From Tragulus kanchil (taxonomy: Eukaryota; Chordata; Mammalia; Artiodactyla; Tragulidae), in the NCBI GenBank assembly GCA_022376925.1, contig JAIOJX010000005.1:14722501-14786500 (forward strand): a stretch of DNA of 64,000 bases, written 5' to 3'. The position numbers and the translations under genes were made by a program. Below the pieces are notes generated by a model, which was not told the origin of the DNA, made no database searches, and saw nothing but the letters and a program-made list of their open reading frames with translations. Shown here piece after piece: positions 11,957-22,250 of this stretch (position 1 is the stretch's first letter; each line of letters opens with the position of its first letter).

Positions 11957-11985
11957 CCACACACACACACACACACACACACACA
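11957..11985 (+). repeat. (CA)n microsatellite
   Basis: About 14 CA units. The duplicated copy at 13036-13066 is one or two units longer, as expected from haplotype variation or sequencing slippage. Confidence 0.95.
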
Positions 11986-12059
11986 AAGTTATCCTGCCTT
12001 TCTGTGGGCTACAGTTATTTTTAGTTACCACGTTTTTATTCAGAGATAGAAGCCTAGCA

Positions 12060-12367
12060 ACCCTCCTATGGTCTCGGGAGCTTTGGGAGCACAGGGGTTA
12101 ATGTTTCCGTATCAGTGAGGTTCCTACTGGCTGGCCTTTGCAGCGGATGGATGTCTAACTTTGGCCTTATAAAGACATTTTACCCCGCTGGAAACCCTTG
12201 TCGCATGACAGGATCAAAAATAGCCCGGCCGCAGCCCCCGCTGTCCATCACCGCATGTAAACGGGCACGAGTGAGGTGCTCTTATCCGTGTCTGCACATG
12301 GTGGACGCGGCAGCCTCCGGGACAGTGTTTCATAAAGCCACACCTGTCGCTGGGAGCGAGTCAGTCA
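12060..12367 (+). promoter_or_regulatory. Candidate muscle/heart enhancer in intron 3
   Basis: A GC-richer block in an AT-rich intron. It holds a near-CArG box CCTTATAAAG (12165-12174), a near-MEF2 site TCAAAAATAG (12214-12223), a GATA-type CTTATC (12281-12286) and an E-box CACCTG (12341-12346). RBM24 is a cardiac/skeletal-muscle gene, so SRF, MEF2, GATA and bHLH control would fit. Function is inference. The block is repeated at about 13140-13449 by duplication E. Confidence 0.35.
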
Positions 12368-13035
12368 GGGGCAGCCCTCCGCGGCATGTTGACTAAGGTA
12401 GGATGTTAGGGACCTAGGTGACTTTACACAGGCGACGAGATGCAGACTGTGTCAGCAGTTTATGGGACAGGTTGGAAGAAGCAACCCTTTAGGATGTCCA
12501 ATGTCACAGAGAGATGCCAGCGGGACTTGAAGAGGCAGGAAGAAAAGGAAAGCAGAGTCCATTTTCTTTGAAAACTATCCGAGGTGTCCACTTTGGTCTT
12601 TATTTTATTACTACTAGGCGTGTACATTCTGTGCTGCGTTGAGGCAAAGGATGTCGGTAGCTCTCTAGTGGGAAGGAGATTCCCAAACTGCCTTGATGGG
12701 TTCCGCAGACTGATAATACCTACAGGAACTGCTTGAGAAGCCCCACCTCCCCCTTGAGCCCGATTCTGCTTCCTTTCCTGAACTGAGATATTTCAGTCTC
12801 TCCGTGGTCTTCTGGATGCTCCTTCCCTAAAGCCTTAAAAAAAAAAAATAGAACTCCAGAGTTTCATTTGCCTTCCTGATGGCTTCCTAACCCTTGCCAG
12901 ACTTTGTGGAGGTTTCTGGTATTCCTGGGAACTTTATACTCACTGGTTGGAAGCATCACATGAAAACTATTAATGTAAAATAAATGCACACAAGAGTCCT
13001 GTAAGAAACCCTGCCTGTCTATCAGTTAAAATGCT

Positions 13036-13066
<31 letters not shown>
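13036..13066 (+). repeat. (CA)n microsatellite, duplicate copy
   Basis: Second copy of the repeat at 11957-11985, within duplication E. Confidence 0.95.
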
Positions 13067-13068
<2 letters not shown>

Positions 13069-15255
13069 GTTATCCTGCCTTTCTGTGGGCTACAGTTATT
13101 TTTAGTTACCACGTTTTTATTCAGAGATAGAAGCCTAGCAACCCTCCTATGGTCTCGGGAGCTTTGGGAGCACAGGGGTTAATGTTTCCGTATCAGTGAG
13201 GTTCCTACTGGCTGGCCTTTGCAGCGGATGGATGTCTAACTTTGGCCTTATAAAGACATTTTACCCCGCTGGAAACCCTTGTCGCATGACAGGATCAAAA
13301 ATAGCCCGGCCGCAGCCCCCGCTGTCCATCACCGCATGTAAACGGGCACGAGTGAGGTGCTCTTATCCGTGTCTGCACATGGTGGACGCGGCAGCCTCCG
13401 GGGACAGTGTTTCATAAAGCCACACCTGTCGCTGGGAGCGAGTCAGTCACCTGACCTGCAGAGGTTCTGCGTGTGTGCATGACCACGCGGCTGGTTTCTG
13501 ACAAGCAGTTAAGAACATCTCTAAGTGTCCTCAGAAACACTTGATGATGTCGTTTCTCCTGGCACTGGGAAAGATCTACAAGTCTAGTAAAACTGAGTGT
13601 ATTTTTATCATCAGGGTCAAAGTTCATTACCCTCTGTGATAAATTCATCTTTTCCATGGATGTTCATTAATGAGTGCTTTCTGAAAAGGCAAAGCAACGT
13701 TTATGGTTTTCAAAATTGTAATGTGAAGTTTTCTGTTTTGAGTTCTTTAAAATTCACATATGGTTATTCTTGCTTGTACTTTTCTTATATGTTGCTTTTG
13801 GCAGCAACCAGATGGCATTATGGTGTCATATTTTTAGAAATACAGGGGGTTTTGCTGGAGATTATTCTAAAGAAAGGTGACAATAAATCAGGTATTCGTG
13901 GTAGCATTTTTAACTGAGCCATTGTGAATCGCTAGAGTGAGAATTGAGATGCATGGGTTTTAAAAATACCTCTTGTGAACTTTTTTTTAACAAAATTAAC
14001 TTCTAAATAAGGCCGTTGGAGTGTGTTTTGTATGTGACCTCTGAATGTGTAATTTTAAAAGGGACTTAATTTTTGTTTCACGTTAACTTTTGCAGGATAA
14101 TACACTATAATAGAACTGGTTGTATAGAATATCTACCAGTAGGGAAGATTTAGAACAGATTTGCTAATCTGTTTCTGTTGAGTTTGAAGATAAAACAAGA
14201 GTTAGTAGATGCCAAAAAAAAAAAAAAAAAAAGTGTCCTTACTCTTATGTAACCCTTTTAAGTTGATATTAATTTGAGAAATACGTAGTTTGTGTTTCCC
14301 TATCCCTAGCTTCTCCTTCAACCTCATCATTTCCCCAAAACCCCTTCTGTCTGTCTTGCATAGAGATAAACAAGCTGGCTGACCTTCGGTTGCCTGATAG
14401 TCAAACAGGTTTGATTGACCCTTGTGCCTTTATGAATTTAATGGAGAAAAAGAGAGAAAGAAAGACCAAAAGCGTGCTGCACATCTCTTTGGGAGTCACT
14501 GCCATGAATGTTAATAGCATTTCTGTAGCTTCCCACAACAGCCTCTTGTGAGCTGCACTACAGTTCGTTTGAAAAGTGTGATTCTGCTGTGTTGACCACA
14601 CTTGTGACCTTTTAAACTCCTTTTTTATTTTGTCGCCTGCTTTTTTTTTTTTAATTGTCATTATCTTTAATAAGGGTGACTGAGGTTGCAGAGAGATTAA
14701 TGTGTGCTGAGTCTGCATAGCAATTTCCAGTAGGGTTGCCATGATAATATACAGACGGATTTTGTGGAAATTGTCGTTTTGAGAAACCGGGCCCATCACC
14801 CTTATGGAACGGAACAATCCACGGGTTCCCTTTTGAATCCTATGTTCACGCTTAAGAATGTTTCCATTGGCTAAACCGCTTGTGTTTTATGAACTTACCA
14901 CAAAATTTTCTGAAGTCTTAATTCAGCACTTAGGACTCCCTCCTTCGTGCGAGGCCCCCTGAACCGTGATTTATTTTTCCAAACTTTGGCTCCATGGTAT
15001 TTGTTGGTTCCAAAATGTTCCTGAATAGACGTTCCCGCGGGGAGGGGATATCCTATTTTCGTTGTTGAATGCCTCCTGGGGCACTCCATGATCCGGGCTC
15101 CCGCCAGACGCCTTTCGCCGATGACTGGCAAGTCGATATTGTGGCAACCCTATGCTCATAATAACCACTAAATTTGAGTTTGTCTGATCTCGGAACGAGC
15201 CAGGCTGCAGCCAGGCGGCCACTCCGGCCTGACTCTCTTTTCCATTTCTCAACAG

Positions 15256-15619
15256 GATACCTGCCCACTATGTCTATCCGCAGGCTTTCGTGCAGCCTGG
15301 AGTGGTCATCCCCCACGTCCAGCCCACCGCCGCGGCCGCCTCCACCGCACCTTACATCGACTACACGGGAGCCGCGTACGCACAGTACTCGGCGGCCGCC
15401 GCCGCCGCCGCCGCCGCCGCCGCCTACGACCAGTACCCGTACGCAGCCTCCCCGGCCGCCGCGGGCTACGTCACGGCCGGGGGCTACGGCTACGCGGTGC
15501 AGCAGCCAATCACAGCCGCCGCTCCTGGGAGCGCCGCCGCCGCCGCCGCCGCCGCGGCCGCGGCCGCCGCCTTCGGCCAGTATCAGCCGCAGCAGCTGCA
15601 AACCGACCGAATGCAATAG
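15256..15619 (+). CDS. RBM24: RBM24 coding exon 4 (C-terminus and stop)
   Basis: Encodes residues 116-236 and the stop TAG at 15617-15619. It is a low-complexity Tyr/Ala/Pro/Gln-rich C-terminal region with two polyalanine tracts: 11 Ala at 15392-15424 and 13 Ala at 15533-15571, encoded mostly by GCC. Between them are [14 protein letters not shown] and GGYGYAV motifs; the protein ends LQTDRMQ. This region is expected to mediate protein contacts rather than RNA recognition. The large opposite-strand and alternative-frame open frames here (187 and 170 codons) are by-products of the GCC repeats. Two residues may differ from the human protein as I recall it (Ala in STAPY, Ser before the second Ala tract); not verified. 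Confidence 0.97.
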
Positions 15620-17425
15620 GCCAGCAGCCCCCGATCAAAGTCGACTTGTTTTCTCTTTCCAAAATGTCCCGGTTTTCAGTAGCTAATGAGAGTTAACATT
15701 GACTTAACAGCTTTAAAAAAGAAAAAAAAAAAGCTATGCTATTATGAAGCAGAATTATGATGATTATTTTTTGTATACTCTAGTAGTCGTTCTAGACGGG
15801 CAAGAGAGGAGAAGGAAGGGGAGTGGGCGCAGGTTTGGAAATCAGTCCCAAAGAGCCTGAGTTCAATACAAGGCCGCGACGTAATGGTGGCAGGAGGAAA
15901 CTGTGGAACTTCACTTTTATAACGGGATTTTTACTTTTGCTCTTTTTATAGTATCAGGGAAGCAACTGCCTTTTACCACTTAGAAAATGCTATTTGAATC
16001 TAGTTGAACCAGGGAATACAGAGTGAGCAATATGTAGCTTGAATTACATTTAAAAGCAGATTTTTTTTTTTTAAAGAAAAAACGGTGAAAGCACTGATTG
16101 TCGTTTTTAGCCCTCACTATGGCCTAGAGAACTTTTTTCAAGTAAGAAGGTGATGTTCTTACTCTCTCAAAAAACGTGGGCATCGAACAATCAATCTAGG
16201 AGCGTGGCAGTGGGTGAAGCGGTGGACAGGCACCAAAGCTATTTTCTCATCCGCCCAGTGGATGAGAGGAACTGAAACAAGTGATGTGGAATGAATGGGT
16301 GCAACAGCTGTACAGACAATCAATAACACACACAGTTCTGGAAAGAACACATCACTTGTGCTTGTTTGATGAGCTTGTCACATTCTAATCCCTCTCCCCA
16401 TCCTGTTTCAATTTTGGGAAACTTGTATCTGCTGGCGTCAGCAATTCTGATTCTGAAATAGGATCAGGCTTTTACTACATACAAACAGCCTTCTCTTTCT
16501 ATTTATCGTGTCGACTCGTGGCTTATGATTAAAGGCAGGCAAAGTTGGCAGACTCTTCAACCCTTAAGAGCTGTCTTAAGGACGTTTATTTTTTTTCCCT
16601 TTTTAAATAATTTTACACTTTTTAGTATCTATTTCAGAGTCATATTTAAAACTATTTATTAGTGAATACCGTACATGAGACAGCAAGGTTACTGAGATGA
16701 CAATTCTTCAACGGTTAATGATAATGTGGTTTATACTGTGCCTTAATAGTAATGCTATTTAAGATATTTATTTTTAAGTTTTACTATGCTGCACTCTAAA
16801 GAAAGGAACTTTAGATGTGACACTGTAAAATTATGTATTCATCTCATGGCATAAATTATTTAGTAGGTCTAGATGTAGCATATTAAATATTAACCTATTC
16901 AACTAAAGATGTTGACTTGGATTTATTTAAATTCATATGTGCACTGTATAAGAGAATACTCTTACATTAACACATTTTAGTTTATTTTAGTTTTTAGGTT
17001 TTTCTTTTTTTTCTAAGAGGATCTATTGCTAGTTTCATGCTTCCTTCTCTGATTTTTGCTGGTACTTCATTAGTTTAACACCCTTCTTACCTAGTGTATG
17101 TAGTTTTTAAATATGCTGCTTTACATTTTTCTTCTGAAACTGCAATACTTGCAATTTTTATTCTTAAACTAAATTGAATACTATTTTACACTGTATTGGA
17201 TTTTTATACTTGAACAATTTCATACAAGGGAAGACAGGTTAGCCTTTTTATGGACTTTCTCCATTATCACTGGATTTACTTTTAAGTATTCCCATACTAG
17301 ACAGTGTTATGTAATGTAGACATGACTCTCCTGTGCAAATTATTTATTCATTGTGTATATTGCTTTATAACATTTCAGATCTTCTAATCTATTCACTTGT
17401 ATTAAATATACTTTTTAAAAACTTC
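15620..17425 (+). other. RBM24: RBM24 3'UTR (end inferred)
   Basis: AU-rich sequence after the stop with several ATTTA/ATTTATT motifs and T runs, typical of a regulated 3'UTR. A candidate polyadenylation signal ATTAAA lies at 17401-17406, followed by a GT/T-rich stretch. A second identical signal near 18371 is the copy from duplication F (16692-17660 repeated at 17662-18650). The true end needs transcript data. Confidence 0.6.
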
Positions 17426-18650
17426 TGTTGCATTGATTGTTCCTAATTTTGTGGTAATAGAGGAATGATGTCTCCCTTTAATTAGAATTAATGGTGTGAT
17501 TTACAGGCAACCTGTTCAGTGAGCAGAAAGCTTCCCAGAGGCCTTCGTTTTATACTTTTTAAGTAAATTGCATTAACTCAGTATCTGCCTTACCTTTAGC
17601 AAATGGTGTAGGTCCTTTCCCAATAGTGAACCCTAAAGGACGATTCATGGACTGAAGGGTGCTGAGATGACAATTCTTCAACGGTTAATGATAATGTGGT
17701 TTATACTGTGCCTTAATAGTAATGCTATTTAAGATATTTATTTTTAAGTTTTACTATGCTGCACTCTAAAGAAAGGAACTTTAGATGTGACACTGTAAAA
17801 TTATGTATTCATCTCATGGCATAAATTATTTAGTAGGTCTAGATGTAGCATATTAAATATTAACCTATTCAACTAAAGATGTTGACTTGGATTTATTTAA
17901 ATTCATATGTGCACTGTATAAGAGAATACTCTTACATTAACACATTTTAGTTTATTTTAGTTTTTAGGTTTTTCTTTTTTTTCTAAGAGGATCTATTGCT
18001 AGTTTCATGCTTCCTTCTCTGATTTTTGCTGGTACTTCATTAGTTTAACACCCTTCTTACCTAGTGTATGTAGTTTTTAAATATGCTGCTTTACATTTTT
18101 CTTCTGAAACTGCAATACTTGCAATTTTTATTCTTAAACTAAATTGAATACTATTTTACACTGTATTGGATTTTTATACTTGAACAATTTCATACAAGGG
18201 AAGACAGGTTAGCCTTTTTATGGACTTTCTCCATTATCACTGGATTTACTTTTAAGTATTCCCATACTAGACAGTGTTATGTAATGTAGACATGACTCTC
18301 CTGTGCAAATTATTTATTCATTGTGTATATTGCTTTATAACATTTCAGATCTTCTAATCTATTCACTTGTATTAAATATACTTTTTAAAAACTTCTGTTG
18401 CATTGATTGTTCCTAATTTTGTGGTAATAGAGGAATGATGTCTCCCTTTAATTAGAATTAATGGTGTGATTTACAGGCAACCTGTTCAGTGAGCAGAAAG
18501 CTTCCCAGAGGCCTTTGTTTTATACTTTTTAAGTAAATTGCATTAACTCAGTATCTGCCTTACCTTTAGCAAATGGTGTAGGTCCTTTCCCAATAGTGAA
18601 CCCTAAAGGACGATTCATGGCACTGGAACTTGGTGACCTGAAGGGTGCTT
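16692..18650 (+). repeat. Tandem duplication F (16692-17660 / 17662-18650)
   Basis: Direct repeat, offset 970, covering the distal 3'UTR and its poly(A) signal. The last 20 bases of copy 1 are a deletion-rich version of 18620-18650. Confidence 0.97.
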
Positions 18651-18697
18651 GGAAGGAGAGGGCTACCGGGGAACAGTCAGCTCAGAGCTGGAGTAGT

Positions 18698-19002
18698 GGG
18701 ACTTCCCTGGTAGCTCTGTGGTGGAGAGTTTGCCTGCCAATGCAGGAGACATGGGTTTGATCCGTGATCCAGGATGCTCCCACATGCTGTGGAGCAACTA
18801 AGCCCGCGAGCCACAACTAGGGAGCCTGTGCTCTAGAGCCTCAGAACCACAACTATTGAAGCCCATGAGCCCTGGAGCTCGAGCTCCACAACAGGTCACT
18901 GCAACAAGAAGCCTGCTCACCTCCACTAGAGAGTAGCCCCCACTCCCCACAACTAAGGAGCCTGCAGCAGTGAAAACCCAGAAGAGCCATAAGTAAATAA
19001 AG
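18698..19002 (+). repeat. CHR-type tRNA-Glu SINE
   Basis: Head GGGACTTCCCTGGTAGCTC, a tRNA-like B box (GTTTGATCC), a body of repeated ...CACAACTA... and GAGTAGCCCCC phrases, and an AAGTAAATAAA tail. This is the typical CHR family of ruminants, whales and hippos. First transposon downstream of RBM24. Confidence 0.9.
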
Positions 19003-21090
19003 TAGTACAGTGATGCTGAGCTCAACTAAACAGGTTTGGTGCTCACCCCTACCATTTACTAGCAGCGGGAATAGAGCACATTGCTTGCTTTCTGTAGTCC
19101 ACTTTTGGGGTGAGATTTTCCTTGATTTCTCACTTAGAGTTTTGGGGACAGAAATACCTATCTTACACAGTTATGTAAGTATTAAAGGATATCAACTATG
19201 GCGGGGAGCGGGGGCGGGGGAGTTTGTTCAGGTTTTTCCACAAGATGGAAAAAAACCTGAACAAACTTTTTGGCAAAAAGGTTCTTGGCACAGAGTCAAA
19301 AATGTTACGATTTATCTAGATAAATGATGCAGTTGCTGTAATGTCTTATAGCAAAAGCTAACCCAAGAGGAAATCACTTCTTGGAATGTTTCTATTTTAA
19401 AATTTTTGTCCACAGGGATGTGGCCATGACCGTCATTGATTGTCTTAAAAGTGTATGTTAGGTTAATTATGGAATGGGTTGTTGGCTGGTCCTTTGATCT
19501 CAATATTTTCCAAATCCATAATATACTGTCTTTTATTGAATTCCATTTGTTTTTGAAAATTATAAATAGAAAGTTGTAACAGATTCCAGCATGCCTTCTA
19601 CTTGATGATCGCTATACTTTTTAGAGCCCCCATGATCTTCAACCTTCATTGCTTTTAATTTTCGAAAGAGACAGACAACCACCGTATCTCTAGAGAGATT
19701 GTGTTGCACCCAAGATATTATCTTGGATCAGTCAAATAATTTCTAAGCTACTTAATTCAGCCAGTGCATCAATGATTATTTTATTCCAAAAGGCAAGTGC
19801 TACATTTAATATTTCAGATTTGCAAAAAGTCACTTGTGCCCTTTATATGTCATGTTGATTGCTGGGATTTAAAATGAAATGTTACTTGATTTACCAATAA
19901 AAAATAGGTCAGATGATTCTGGGAAAAGCTCATTGAAAAACAGCCATGTTCAGAGAAGCCAAAAGTTCATGTACCCCTGACTACACCTTTCTTGGAGAAA
20001 TTTACTGATGTATACTAACATCAATATTAGCACTCATAGAGAAAACAAAGTTTTTGACTTTATAATGTTAGAGCACGTATTTCTAAAATTAAGTAGAAGT
20101 TCTTAATTTCTAATAAAGAGGGGGGGGTACCCATGATGCAAGGTCTCCATGGGTCAGGAAGCTAGTTATGTTTGTAGAGTTGGAGAAAGCAATGGTTTGT
20201 GATTCAAAGAGCTGGCTGAATCCTGTTTTCTTTTTCCTCCTAGCAGCATGATCTTGAACCCCTCTATCGTGGTAACAAGTAAGCTGATAGTACCTGACAT
20301 GTCGCTTTGTTTACCTCTCAGGTTTTACTGATCAAATGTGTTAACTGATATGAGAGCATTTTAGACATTCTGAATTATTAGGCAAACGGATAATTTGGAA
20401 ATTTCCCTCCATTGGCTTGTGTGAAATGACTCTTCCAAAAGAGGACAAAATTGTTATCTCATGTTATCTTCACTCTTCCCGACCAAATCACAGCGTGAGC
20501 GGCATAAAAAATCACACTGAAAGATGTAGGGATTGCTCAAGGGAAGGAAGGGGAAACAAGATTAGGGGAATATATTTCTCTCACGGGGAACCATATTTTT
20601 AGCTCCTTCCTCACTCCTGTCAAATATTGTTCTTAATTCCCTCTGAGGCTTGAAAGCGTTCATTAAGATGACAGTCTGAAGTTTGCAGGGGCAGAGGTGA
20701 AGAGGAACCAAAAAATAAGTAAGTGCATTGTGATGCTTACTTATGTGGTCTTTTTGCCTTCAAGACTTCCAGGCTGTTTTCCATGGAAATTCTAACTTTG
20801 TTTTGCTTCAGTACTTCATACAGAACAGGTTTCATTTTGGATAATTGATCTGAGTTGACTTTTATAAGTTCAGCAATGACGTTAGCTATGTCATTTACCT
20901 TCCAGACTTTGAAATCCCCATCATAAGTGAAAGTGAAAAAGAAACTACACAGTACATGTATAAACACTTCAGAAAATTTAGATATAAAGGATTTTTAGCT
21001 TTGATATTATGTATTATCTCAAAATTGCACAGTATTTGGTCATTCTCCACCAACTTCATCAGAAAGGAAGTCTATAAAGTCCCCTTCTTG
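19003..21090. other. Non-coding stretch downstream of RBM24
   Basis: AT-rich. Apart from the hairpin at 19221-19267 I see no gene, SINE or LINE. The small open frames here have no recognisable content. Confidence 0.6.
19221..19267 (+). ncRNA. Mariner-derived hairpin, miR-2284/2285-like
   Basis: Left arm AGTTTGTTCAGGTTTTTCCA pairs with the right arm ending ACCTGAACAAACT around a 5-base loop, with two extra A in the right arm; TTTTTGGC follows. The sequence resembles the ruminant mariner MITE that gave rise to the miR-2284/2285 family. Whether it is transcribed and processed is unknown. Confidence 0.55.
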
Positions 21091-21349
21091 AACTTCTCTG
21101 GTGGTCCACTGGTTAAGAATCCACCTGCCAATGCAACAGACAGCGGTTTGGTCCCTGGTCAGGGACAATTCCATAGGCTAAGGACCACAGGCTGCATGCT
21201 CTAGAGCCGGTACTCCACGAGAAAATCCATGGCAATGAGAAGTCCAGGCACGGGGACCAGGATAGCCCGCGCCGACCCCCATAACTTTGCCCAAAACTGT
21301 AGAAAGCCCTAAGGCAACAATGAAGAGCCAGCACAGCCAAAGATGAATT
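21091..21349 (+). repeat. CHR-type SINE, diverged
   Basis: Head CTTCTCTGGTGGTCCACTGG, B-box-like GGTTTGGTCCC, a body with GAGAAGTCCAGG and AACAATGAAGAGCC, ending in ACAGCCAAAGATGAAT. More diverged than its neighbours. Confidence 0.85.
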
Positions 21350-21640
21350 AAGTACCCTTTCTCCCATCACTTATCTCCTGGAAGATGAATATCACTGCTT
21401 TTTTTTCAGACGCTACGTCTAAGCCATCAATATACTTAAGTGAGTGGAAGAGTGTGCATTGTTTTTCCTGTTTCTACTCTTAGAGGTCATTCTGATTACA
21501 TCATAACAGGGATGGAGCCTCAGTCGTTATTTCTTTTCATTTAATAGCCCAGATAATATGTTCATGAAAGGGCAAATATCTCAAATGGACTTCCAGAGTG
21601 AGCACGAAACAAAAACATAGTTTTGTCAAGTAGAAATATG

Positions 21641-21844
21641 TGCGTGCATGCTCCGTTGCTCACTCAGGTCCTACTCTTTTGGACCTAGTTCTCCAGGGTC
21701 CTCTGTCCATGGGATTCGCCAGCTAAGAATACTGGAGTGGCTTGCCATTTCCTTCTCCAGGGCATCTTGCCCACCCAGGGGATGGAACCCACCTCTCCTG
21801 CACTCAAGGCAGATTTTTTAACCACTGAGCCACCTGGGAAGCCC
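21641..21844 (-). repeat. Bov-tA SINE
   Basis: Reverse orientation: BovB-related tail (TGCTCACTCAGGTCC...TTTTGGACC), body CTGGAGTGGCTTGCCATTTC, and tRNA-like head ending CCACCTGGGAAGCCC. Ruminant-specific family. Confidence 0.92.
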
Positions 21845-22109
21845 TGAAGAAGGAGGTTTAGCTCTCTTCTTAAACTATGTTCACCTGAGAGTCCCAACCA
21901 GAAATGAACTTGTTTCCTTTCTGCAATGCTCTAAGCCGCGCCACCTGGGCTCAAGATGCGTCAGGTGAGGCGAAGGGGATAGATTGTTTGGAGAGTCTTA
22001 AGAGTATGGACTTCCCTTCGGCGTTTGCTTGTGTCCTTTTGAAATGTGAGAAAAGAAGGATGTGAACAGGAAGTCGAAGAAAAGAAAAAAAAAAGCATTT
22101 TTGAAAACC

Positions 22110-22250
22110 GCTGGAAGGAGGCTGCGCCAGAGTGGGAGTCACGTGGGCGGGTCACGTGCAGCGAGGCCCCGCCTCTAAGGGCGCCACGTGAGCCGGAGCG
22201 GGGAGGCGGCTGGCTGGGCGGCTGGAGGCTTCGTCTCGGGTGAGAAGCGA
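22110..22250. promoter_or_regulatory. GC-rich E-box cluster, candidate promoter
   Basis: GC/CpG-rich island in AT-rich surroundings with three perfect palindromic E-boxes CACGTG (22140-22145, 22153-22158, 22185-22190), GGGCGG and CCCGCC boxes, and a splice-donor-like GGGTGAGAAG near 22239. It could start a non-coding transcript or be a distal element. No protein gene is evident beside it. Confidence 0.4.

Larger units (their letters stand above)
11316..13449 (+). repeat. Tandem duplication E (11316-12367 / 12397-13449)
   Basis: Direct repeat, offset about 1081, in intron 3. It includes the CA repeat and the GC-rich motif block. A filler of about 29 bases lies between the copies. Substitutions occur at about two per kb (for example 11716/12796). 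Confidence 0.97.
5443..15255 (+). other. RBM24: RBM24 intron 3
   Basis: Donor GTAAGT at 5443 and acceptor TTCTCAACAG ending at 15255. It contains duplications C, D and E (about 3.3 kb of excess), an old MIR-like fragment near 9395-9600, CA repeats, homopolymers and a GC-rich motif block at 12060-12367. No SINE or LINE of recent type was seen. The open frames here (for example minus strand 14401-14817) show no recognisable protein. Confidence 0.85.

Noticed and set aside
10194..13449. Apparent three-copy tandem array that might suggest a satellite or CRISPR-like repeat
   Set aside because: It is the overlap of duplications D and E. Units are about 1.1 kb of unique intron sequence, and there is no spacer/repeat architecture.
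14401..14817. 138-codon minus-strand open frame in RBM24 intron 3
   Set aside because: No recognisable domain; low-complexity Lys-rich part arises from a T-run.
15053..15616. 187-codon minus-strand glycine-rich open frame opposite RBM24 exon 4
   Set aside because: Produced by the complement of GCC/alanine codons in exon 4; no domain, and the plus-strand frame is the known protein.
15174..15686. 170-codon plus-strand proline-rich open frame
   Set aside because: Out-of-frame reading of RBM24 exon 4 and the flanking intron.
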